A program made the position numbers and the translations under genes. The notes under the pieces are model-generated. The model was not told the DNA's origin, did not search any database, and was given only the letters and a program-made list of their open reading frames with translations. From positions 372,001-436,000 of the forward strand of contig NZ_OAOF01000001.1 in NCBI RefSeq assembly GCF_900205965.1: a DNA stretch of 64,000 nt, given 5' to 3'. Of the stretch, positions 56,957 through 64,000 are shown in pieces (position 1 is the stretch's first letter; every line of letters starts with the position of its first letter). The stretch comes from Lacrimispora amygdalina (lineage in GTDB: Bacteria > Bacillota > Clostridia > Lachnospirales > Lachnospiraceae).

Positions 56957-57799
56957 TTACTCTTTTACTCCCCCAGCAGTCATACCTCCTATGATATGGC
57001 TTTGTAAAGTCACAAATACAATGATGACCGGAATCATGGATATGACGGACATTGCCAGAAGACTGTTCCAGTCAACTGAGTATTCGCCGGAATAATTGGC
57101 CAGCGCAAGCTGTATGGTATAACGCTCCTTACTGTTAATTACCAGTTTAGGCCAAAGGTAGTCATTCCATCTCCACATAAAGGAAAAAATGCAGAGCACT
57201 GAAATCACCGGTCTGGCAAGCGGAACCATGATCCGCATTAAGATACTGGTCTCCGACGCTCCGTCTATTCTGGCAGCTTCCATATAGGCATCCGGAATTC
57301 CCACATAATACTGTCTTACTAAAAATACGGCTGTGGGAGATGCAACGGCCGGAATGACCAATCCCCATAAGCTGTTGTAGAGATTAACCGCTACAATCAC
57401 TTTAAATATGGGAATCATGATAACTTCCAGAGGAATCATCAGAGTGGCAAGCACAATACCGAATAAAAGCCTGTCCCCTTTAAACCGGTATTTTGCAAAC
57501 GCATAGCCGGACATTACATTTACAACAACGGTAAGAAAGGTTGCAGCCACACTGGTAAACACCGTGTTAAAAAAATAGATGCCAAAATGCCCTTCATTCA
57601 GTGCCTGCTGATAATTGGATAAGGATGGATTCTTCCCGATCAGGCTGGGTGGCCAGGAAAACAATTCACCTGTACTTTTAAAGGAAGAACCTATTACCCA
57701 GAGAATCGGCATCAAAAACAAAAAAGCCAGAATCAGAAGAACTATCCATATTATTCCCTGTACTAAGTATTTTCTGCTTTTAGTCTGCATCCTGCTCAC
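56957..57799 (-). CDS. Sugar ABC transporter permease (MalG-type)
   Basis: 280 aa, six membrane helices. The EAA loop is YMEAARIDGASETSILMRIMVPLARPV, and VVTLQSHIIGGMTAGGVKE is the C-terminus. It pairs with the upstream permease, overlapping it by 20 bp. No ATPase gene is present; CUT1 systems often share a distant MsmK-type ATPase. Confidence 0.94.
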   Translation of the reverse strand: MSRMQTKSRKYLVQGIIWIVLLILAFLFLMPILWVIGSSFKSTGELFSWPPSLIGKNPSLSNYQQALNEGHFGIYFFNTVFTSVAATFLTVVVNVMSGYAFAKYRFKGDRLLFGIVLATLMIPLEVIMIPIFKVIVAVNLYNSLWGLVIPAVASPTAVFLVRQYYVGIPDAYMEAARIDGASETSILMRIMVPLARPVISVLCIFSFMWRWNDYLWPKLVINSKERYTIQLALANYSGEYSVDWNSLLAMSVISMIPVIIVFVTLQSHIIGGMTAGGVKE

Positions 57800-58655
57800 C
57801 TCCCTTATTTACCCGAAACTGAACCACAGTAAAGACAGCCAGCAATACAAACAGAATCATAGTCATGGCACTGGCGTACCCCATCCGGTTCTTCTCAAAC
57901 CCGGTCTCCTGAATTGTCTGAACCATAAATTTCGTCCCACCTGCAGGTCCGCCCTGGGTGAGGGCATAAACCAATGGATAAGTTTTTATAATGGTAACCG
58001 TGGATAATACCAGAACCAGTAAACTGGTGGGTTTTAACAGTGGAAGTGTAATATAGCGGAACTGATGGAAAAATCCGGCTCCGTCAATTCTTGCCGCCTC
58101 ATAATACGTCTCTGAAATGGCCTTAATCCCGGATATGAACATAACCATGTAATAACCTGACATGCTCCATGCCGTCACAAAGATCACCACGCCCATGGCA
58201 TAATTCTGATCCGTCAGCCATTTAACGGGAGAATGTCCCATGGCTGTGAGAAGATAATTGATAACACCAAACTCCTCACCCAAAAGGAACCTCCAGGTCA
58301 ATCCTACAATAATGCTTGAAATCATTACTGGCCAGTAAAATACCGCCCGAAAGAAATCATTTCCCCTCCTGGCACCTGACAGCAAAAGTGCAAGCCCCAT
58401 GGCTGATGCATACACCAGAGGCACCGAAACCCCGGTAAAGAAAATGGTTCTGAGAAAAGAATCCCAAAATCCCCGGTCCGAAAAAAGCCTGATATAATTT
58501 TTAACCCCCACAAAAACCTGTGGATTCACCCCATCCCACTTTGTTAAAGATATCCACAACCCGTTTAGTGCCGGATAGAACAGAAACAGGCCGAATATTA
58601 ATAACGTAGGAGCAAGCAGCAGATAAGGAAATGCTTTCCGCTCAAACTTTCTCAT
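57780..58655 (-). CDS. Sugar ABC transporter permease (MalF-type)
   Basis: 291 aa from MRKFERKAFPYLLLAPTLLIFGLFLFYPALNGLWIS; the ATG has AAAGGAGG 8 nt upstream. Six helices; EAA loop YYEAARIDGAGFFHQFRYITLPLLKPTSL. First gene of the carbohydrate operon. Confidence 0.94.
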   Translation of the reverse strand: MRKFERKAFPYLLLAPTLLIFGLFLFYPALNGLWISLTKWDGVNPQVFVGVKNYIRLFSDRGFWDSFLRTIFFTGVSVPLVYASAMGLALLLSGARRGNDFFRAVFYWPVMISSIIVGLTWRFLLGEEFGVINYLLTAMGHSPVKWLTDQNYAMGVVIFVTAWSMSGYYMVMFISGIKAISETYYEAARIDGAGFFHQFRYITLPLLKPTSLLVLVLSTVTIIKTYPLVYALTQGGPAGGTKFMVQTIQETGFEKNRMGYASAMTMILFVLLAVFTVVQFRVNKGGEQDAD

Positions 58656-58713
58656 AGTTTTTACCTCCTTTTTTATGATTATAGCATTAAAAAAGAAAGA
58701 AAAATCCAGTTTA

Positions 58714-58742
58714 ATTATGCAAATATTATAGATTATTGTCAT
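58714..58742 (-). promoter_or_regulatory. Candidate promoter of the carbohydrate operon
   Basis: On the minus strand ATGACA (58737-58742), a 17-bp spacer and CATAAT (58714-58719), 59 bp before the first permease. The match is weaker than for the ribosomal promoters, as expected for an AraC-activated operon. Confidence 0.5.
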
Positions 58743-58756
58743 TTCTGCACATGCAA

Positions 58757-58791
58757 AGAAGCCCTGACAGGCAAACCTGTCAGGGCTTCTT
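58757..58791 (-). terminator. Terminator-like hairpin after rpoC
   Basis: A 14-16-bp near-perfect stem AAGAAGCCCTGACAGG / CCTGTCAGGGCTTCTT with a 4-nt loop, 6 bp past the rpoC stop. The following T-run is short (TTTG). Confidence 0.8.
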
Positions 58792-58796
58792 CAATC

Positions 58797-61700
58797 TTAT
58801 TCTTCTATATCAACTTCACTAATAGCTAAAATCTCATCTGCATCCTCAAAACTGTCGTCAGATAACAGGATTTCATCATCTTCGGTCAGAAGAATCTCAC
58901 CATCTTCCTCAAACTCAGCATCTGTGCTTAAGTTAATGGTCCGGTAACGCTTCATACCGGTACCGGCCGGAATCGGCTTACCGATGATAACGTTCTCTTT
59001 TAATCCAATCAGATGATCCACTTTTCCGTTGATTGCTGCTTCGGTAAGAACCTTTGTGGTCTCCTGGAAGGACGCTGCCGATAAGAAGGAGTCGGTAGCC
59101 AGAGATGCTTTGGTGATACCAAGCATAACCTGCTTTCCTTCTGCCGGTTCCTTGCCTTCTGCAAGAAGCGCCTCATTTAAATCATTATAGTCAAGAACAT
59201 CCATAGAAGTTCCCGGAAGAACATCACTGTCTCCGCTTTCTTCTATCTTAATCTTCTTAAGCATCTGTCTTACGATCATCTCAACGTGCTTATCATTGAT
59301 CTCAACACCCTGAAGGCGGTATACACGCTGTACTTCCTGAATCATATAATCCTGTACAGCACGAACTCCCTTGATCTTTAAGATGTCATGAGGATTCACA
59401 CTACCTTCTGTCAGCTCATCGCCGGCTTCCAGCACCTGACCATCCTGTACCTTGATTCTGGAGCCATAAGGGATCAGATAAGTCTTGGAATTACCTGTTT
59501 CGTTCTCAGTTACGATAATTTCACGTTTCTTTTTCGTATCTTTCATGGTCACGACACCGCCGAACTCTGCAATAATTGCGAGACCCTTTGGCTTACGCGC
59601 CTCAAAAAGCTCCTCGACACGGGGAAGACCCTGTGTGATATCGCCACCGGCAACACCGCCGGTATGGAACGTACGCATGGTCAGCTGTGTACCAGGCTCA
59701 CCGATTGACTGGGCTGCAATAATACCAACAGCTTCGCCTACCTGAACCGGCTGTCCGGTAGCCATGTTGGCTCCGTAACATTTTGCACAGACGCCTAAAT
59801 GAGACTTACAGGTTAATACGGTACGGATCTTTACAGAATCACGCCCCAGTTTGTTCAACACCTTCATCACTGCCGCCGCACGCTTAGGCGTACACATATG
59901 GTTTGCCCTTATAATCACTTCTCCTGTATCCGGGTCCGTAATTGTCTCTGCAATAAAGCGGCCTGTAATTCGTTCCTGAAGACTCTCAATGGTTTCCTGT
60001 CCGTCTGTAAACGCCTTGATCTCCATAAATGGTGAATCTTTTCCTTCACAGCAGTCAATCTCCCTGATAATCATATCCTGGGATACGTCTACCAGACGTC
60101 TGGTTAAATAACCGGAGTCAGCGGTACGAAGAGCCGTATCGGAAAGTCCTTTACGGGCTCCATGAGCAGAGATAAAGTACTCCAGTACGTCAAGACCTTC
60201 ACGGAAGTTGGACTTGATAGGAAGTTCGATGGTATGACCGGTTGTATCTGCCATAAGTCCACGCATACCAGCCAGCTGCTTAATCTGTTTATCAGAACCA
60301 CGGGCTCCGGAATCTGCCATCATGTAGATGTTGTTGTATTTATCAAGGCCTGTAAGCAGATCATGGGTTAACTGGTCATCCGTCGTTTTCCATGTGTCGA
60401 TTACTTCTTTATAACGCTCTTCCTCAGTGATAAGACCACGGCGGAAGTTCTTTGCAATCTGGTCAACCGTAGCCTGCGCATCTGCGATCAGCTTCGGCTT
60501 GCTCTCCGGCACAGTCATGTCGGAAATGGATACGGTCATAGCCGCTCTTGTAGAGTATTTATAACCAATTGCTTTAATATCATCTAATGTTTCTGCTGTC
60601 TGAACAGCTCCGTGTACATTTATTACTTTTTCAAGAATCTGCTTCAGCTGTTTTTTACCTACATGGAAATCAACCTCAACAGCCAGTTCATTTTCCGGAA
60701 TGGTACGATCTACAAAGCCTAAATCCTGAGGTACGATCTCATTGAAAATGAAACGGCCCACTGTAGATTCCACAACTCCGGCTTTCACCGTACCGTCTGG
60801 CATCTTCTTAGTAACTCTTGCCTTAATTCTGGAATGAAGGGTAACTGCCTGATTCTCATAAGCAAGAATTGCTTCATTTATGCTCTTAAATACCATACCT
60901 TCACCCTTGGCACCAGGTCTTTCCTGTGTCAGGTAGTAGATACCAAGAACCATATCCTGAGATGGTACCGCAACCGGGCCACCATCAGAAGGCTTCAACA
61001 GGTTGTTTGGAGATAATAAAAGGAAACGGCACTCTGCCTGTGCCTCTACGGAAAGAGGCAGATGAACCGCCATCTGGTCTCCATCGAAGTCGGCATTAAA
61101 TGCGGTACAAACAAGAGGATGAAGCTTAATTGCCTTACCTTCAACCAGAATCGGCTCGAAGGCCTGGATTCCCAGTCTGTGGAGGGTAGGCGCACGGTTT
61201 AACATAACCGGATGCTCTTTGATTACATCTTCAAGAACATCCCAGACCTCTGTCTGAAGACGTTCCACCATCTTCTTCGCATTCTTGATATTGTGTGCAG
61301 TTCCGTTAGATACAAGCTCTTTCATTACAAAAGGCTTGAACAGCTCAATCGCCATCTCTTTTGGGAGTCCGCACTGATAAATCTTCAGTTCCGGTCCTAC
61401 TACGATAACAGAACGGCCGGAGTAGTCAACACGCTTTCCTAAAAGGTTCTGACGGAAACGGCCCTGTTTACCCTTTAACATATCGGATAAAGATTTTAAG
61501 GCACGGTTTCCAGGTCCTGTAACCGGTCTTCCACGTCTGCCGTTGTCGATTAATGCATCGACCGCTTCCTGAAGCATACGTTTTTCATTGCGGACAATGA
61601 TATCCGGTGCTCCAAGCTCTAAAAGACGGGCGAGACGGTTATTACGGTTAATAATTCTTCTGTATAAATCATTTAAATCGGAGGTTGCAAAACGACCGCC

Positions 61701-62456
61701 ATCCAGCTGTACCATAGGACGGATATCCGGAGGAATAACCGGAACAACAGTCATAATCATCCACTCCGGCAGATTTCCGGAGTTGCGGAATGCTTCCACA
61801 ACCTCCAGTCTCTTTATAATTCTTGCACGCTTCTGTCCGGTTGCGTCCTTTAAGCCCTTCTTTAAGTCCTCAGAATCTTTTTCAAGATCGATGGAATGAA
61901 GAAGCTCTAAAATAGCTTCCGCACCCATTCCAACGCGGAAAGAACCATAGCCGTACTTATCTACTTCTTCCCGGTATTCTTTTTCTGATAAAACCTGCTT
62001 ATACTGCAGTCCTGTACTTCCCGCATCTAAAACTACATAGGAAGCAAAATATAACACTTTCTCCAGTGTTCTGGGAGAAATATCAAGGATCAGACCCATA
62101 CGGCTTGGTATTCCTTTGAAATACCAGATATGGGATACAGGGGCAGCAAGCTGGATATGACCCATACGTTCTCTTCTGACGCTGGCCTTTGTTACTTCAA
62201 CACCGCATCGGTCGCAGATAACGCCTTTATACCGGATCTTTTTATATTTACCGCAATGACATTCCCAGTCCTTGCTGGGTCCGAAAATCCGTTCGCAGAA
62301 CAAACCGTCTTTTTCCGGTTTTAAAGTTCTGTAGTTAATCGTCTCAGGCTTTTTCACCTCACCGTGGGACCATTCCAGAATTTTCTCCGGGGATGCCAGA
62401 CCAATCTTTATGGCATCGAATGTCATTGGGTGGTAAGTTTCATTATTTTCAGGCAT
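58797..62456 (-). CDS. rpoC: RNA polymerase beta' subunit
   Basis: 1219 aa. The N-terminal zinc site is [22 protein letters not shown]. The active-site Mg2+ loop is [15 protein letters not shown] (~453-467). The bridge helix and trigger loop region includes [29 protein letters not shown] and [11 protein letters not shown]. The C-terminus is acidic ([26 protein letters not shown]). It follows rpoB by 18 bp. Confidence 0.99.
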   Translation of the reverse strand: MPENNETYHPMTFDAIKIGLASPEKILEWSHGEVKKPETINYRTLKPEKDGLFCERIFGPSKDWECHCGKYKKIRYKGVICDRCGVEVTKASVRRERMGHIQLAAPVSHIWYFKGIPSRMGLILDISPRTLEKVLYFASYVVLDAGSTGLQYKQVLSEKEYREEVDKYGYGSFRVGMGAEAILELLHSIDLEKDSEDLKKGLKDATGQKRARIIKRLEVVEAFRNSGNLPEWMIMTVVPVIPPDIRPMVQLDGGRFATSDLNDLYRRIINRNNRLARLLELGAPDIIVRNEKRMLQEAVDALIDNGRRGRPVTGPGNRALKSLSDMLKGKQGRFRQNLLGKRVDYSGRSVIVVGPELKIYQCGLPKEMAIELFKPFVMKELVSNGTAHNIKNAKKMVERLQTEVWDVLEDVIKEHPVMLNRAPTLHRLGIQAFEPILVEGKAIKLHPLVCTAFNADFDGDQMAVHLPLSVEAQAECRFLLLSPNNLLKPSDGGPVAVPSQDMVLGIYYLTQERPGAKGEGMVFKSINEAILAYENQAVTLHSRIKARVTKKMPDGTVKAGVVESTVGRFIFNEIVPQDLGFVDRTIPENELAVEVDFHVGKKQLKQILEKVINVHGAVQTAETLDDIKAIGYKYSTRAAMTVSISDMTVPESKPKLIADAQATVDQIAKNFRRGLITEEERYKEVIDTWKTTDDQLTHDLLTGLDKYNNIYMMADSGARGSDKQIKQLAGMRGLMADTTGHTIELPIKSNFREGLDVLEYFISAHGARKGLSDTALRTADSGYLTRRLVDVSQDMIIREIDCCEGKDSPFMEIKAFTDGQETIESLQERITGRFIAETITDPDTGEVIIRANHMCTPKRAAAVMKVLNKLGRDSVKIRTVLTCKSHLGVCAKCYGANMATGQPVQVGEAVGIIAAQSIGEPGTQLTMRTFHTGGVAGGDITQGLPRVEELFEARKPKGLAIIAEFGGVVTMKDTKKKREIIVTENETGNSKTYLIPYGSRIKVQDGQVLEAGDELTEGSVNPHDILKIKGVRAVQDYMIQEVQRVYRLQGVEINDKHVEMIVRQMLKKIKIEESGDSDVLPGTSMDVLDYNDLNEALLAEGKEPAEGKQVMLGITKASLATDSFLSAASFQETTKVLTEAAINGKVDHLIGLKENVIIGKPIPAGTGMKRYRTINLSTDAEFEEDGEILLTEDDEILLSDDSFEDADEILAISEVDIEE

Positions 62457-62474
62457 GAGCGGTTCTCCCTTCTA

Positions 62475-64000
62475 TTATTCTTCGTCTGAATCGTCAAGTT
62501 CTACGTCATCGAAATCCTCAAAAGAATCGTCGATACCGTCCGCATCCTCTTCTTCATCAACATTTACCAGTTCAGCATCCTTGAATTCCTGTTTCTGATA
62601 ACCGAATTCACCAAAGGATTCCTCATCATGGTAATGTTTGTCGCCTTCAATGATGGATCTTAAATCAGTTTCCTCATAATCCATGCTTTCAGCTATCTGA
62701 ACCTCTGTATTATCGTCACGCAGCACTCTTACATCAAGTGCCAGAGACTGAAGTTCTTTCAACAATACCTTAAATGACTCGGGAATACCTGGTTCAGGAA
62801 TATTTTCACCCTTAATGATAGCCTCATAGGTCTTTACACGTCCTACTACATCATCGGATTTCACTGTCATGATTTCCTGCAGTGTATAGGAAGCACCATA
62901 AGCCTCCAGGGCCCAAACCTCCATCTCTCCGAAACGCTGGCCGCCGAACTGTGCTTTACCGCCCAGAGGCTGCTGTGTAACCAGTGAGTATGGTCCTGTT
63001 GAACGGGCATGGATCTTATCATCAACCAGATGGTGCAGTTTCAGATAATGCATGTGTCCGATGGTAACCTTACTGTCAAAATATTCTCCGGTACGTCCAT
63101 CACGAAGGCGGACTTTTCCGTCTCTGGTGAGCGGAACACCTTTCCATAAACTTCTGTGATCCAGATGTTCTCCCAGATATTCAATTACGTCAGGTCTTAA
63201 GGTATCTTTATATTTTTCCTGGAAGTCTTCCCACTCCATATTTACGTAGTCGTTGGCTACATCCAGGGTATCCATAATATCAATCTCGTTCGCTCCGTCA
63301 AATACCGGTGTGGATACGTTAAATCCAAGTGCTCTTGCAGCAAGGCTTAAATGGATCTCCAGCACCTGACCGATGTTCATACGGGAAGGCACGCCCAGAG
63401 GGTTTAATACGATATCAAGAGGACGGCCGTTTGGAAGGAATGGCATATCTTCTACCGGAAGCACGCGTGAAACAACACCCTTGTTACCATGACGTCCGGC
63501 CATCTTATCACCAACAGAAATTTTTCTCTTCTGTGCGATGTAAATGCGGACTGTCTGGTTTACGCCCGGTGAAAGCTCATCACCATTCTCTCTGGTAAAT
63601 ACTTTTGCATCAACGATGATACCATAAGCACCGTGAGGTACTTTTAAGGAAGTATCGCGGACTTCTCTCGCCTTCTCACCGAAGATCGCACGCAGCAGTC
63701 TCTCTTCTGCAGTCAGTTCTGTCTCTCCCTTAGGAGTAACCTTTCCGACCAGAATATCTCCTGCACGGACTTCCGCACCAATACGGATAATTCCTCTTTC
63801 ATCCAAATCCTTTAATGCATCCTCGCCGACACCGGGAACATCACGGGTGATCTCTTCCGGTCCCAGCTTGGTGTCACGGGCTTCCGCCTCATATTCCTCA
63901 ATGTGGACAGAGGTATAAACGTCTTCCTTCACCAGTCTCTCACTTAAGAGAACCGCATCCTCGTAGTTATAACCTTCCCAGGTCATGAATCCGATCAGCG
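62475..64000 (-). CDS. rpoB: RNA polymerase beta subunit, 3' part (5' end outside window)
   Basis: About 508 C-terminal codons. Contains [109 protein letters not shown] and [19 protein letters not shown]. The tail (~last 60 residues) is very acidic. The rifampicin region lies upstream, outside the window. Confidence 0.99.
   Translation of the reverse strand, partial: LIGFMTWEGYNYEDAVLLSERLVKEDVYTSVHIEEYEAEARDTKLGPEEITRDVPGVGEDALKDLDERGIIRIGAEVRAGDILVGKVTPKGETELTAEERLLRAIFGEKAREVRDTSLKVPHGAYGIIVDAKVFTRENGDELSPGVNQTVRIYIAQKRKISVGDKMAGRHGNKGVVSRVLPVEDMPFLPNGRPLDIVLNPLGVPSRMNIGQVLEIHLSLAARALGFNVSTPVFDGANEIDIMDTLDVANDYVNMEWEDFQEKYKDTLRPDVIEYLGEHLDHRSLWKGVPLTRDGKVRLRDGRTGEYFDSKVTIGHMHYLKLHHLVDDKIHARSTGPYSLVTQQPLGGKAQFGGQRFGEMEVWALEAYGASYTLQEIMTVKSDDVVGRVKTYEAIIKGENIPEPGIPESFKVLLKELQSLALDVRVLRDDNTEVQIAESMDYEETDLRSIIEGDKHYHDEESFGEFGYQKQEFKDAELVNVDEEEDADGIDDSFEDFDDVELDDSDEE

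Noticed and set aside
58797..64000. Numerous antisense ORFs within rpoC and rpoB
   Set aside because: Shadows of strongly conserved coding sequence; no SD or known proteins.

Overview
The window looks like the main ribosomal-protein / RNA-polymerase region of a low-to-mid GC Gram-positive anaerobe of the Lachnospiraceae (Clostridium cluster XIVa; a Lacrimispora/Hungatella-like relative is my inference). Grounds: the gene order rpoB-rpoC / rpsL-rpsG-fusA-tuf / S10-spc-alpha / ecfA1-ecfA2-ecfT-truA-rplM-rpsI; a KOW protein between map and infA; an L17 with an internal insertion; zinc-type S14; strong GGAGG ribosome-binding sites and TTGACA/TATAAT promoters; a T-box in front of tyrS; and secreted proteins with GW/WYY cell-wall-binding repeats. 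Almost everything is transcribed on the minus strand.

Layout. 1-917: 5' part of tyrS with its tyrosine T-box. 1.3-11.8 kb: an accessory, partly decayed segment with a GH5 glycosidase, three AraC-type regulators (one short), a flavodoxin-type reductase fused to the start of a HAD hydrolase by an apparent deletion, a transglutaminase-like protein, a broken small gene, an ABC exporter preceded by a short ORF and a large stem-loop, an alpha/alpha-toroid protein, a nuclease-like protein followed by clustered GGGGCATA motifs, and an IS3-type remnant. 11.8-16.5 kb: rpsI, rplM, truA (with an extra C-terminal domain) and the ECF transporter module. 16.6-19.8 kb: two secreted cell-wall-binding-repeat proteins and a membrane ferredoxin. 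19.9-36.8 kb: alpha, spc and S10 ribosomal operons (rplQ back to rpsJ) with rpoA, infA, map, adk and secY.

37.1-46.3 kb: an accessory block between rpsJ and tuf with a third cell-wall-binding protein, a 63-aa protein that is one quarter cysteine, an rRNA-type methyltransferase, an acyltransferase, a MurR/RpiR regulator with nanE, a secreted subtilisin-like protease, a secreted TIM-barrel (DUF5722-like) protein and a possible holin-like toxin. 46.3-50.9 kb: tuf, fusA, rpsG, rpsL. 51.1-58.7 kb: a six-gene carbohydrate operon between rpoC and rpsL (CUT1 permeases, an unrecognised 832-aa enzyme-like protein, a GH105-type hydrolase, an AraC regulator and the solute-binding lipoprotein). 58.8-64 kb: rpoC and the 3' part of rpoB.

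The ribosomal genes are ordinary. The points worth a second look are the accessory insertions that split conserved blocks, the short ORF/attenuator before the ABC exporter, the nuclease-like gene with its GGGGCATA cluster, the 50-bp tandem repeat in the rplB leader, the Cys-rich small protein, the TruA extension and the 832-aa protein. I saw no CRISPR array, rRNA or tRNA gene.
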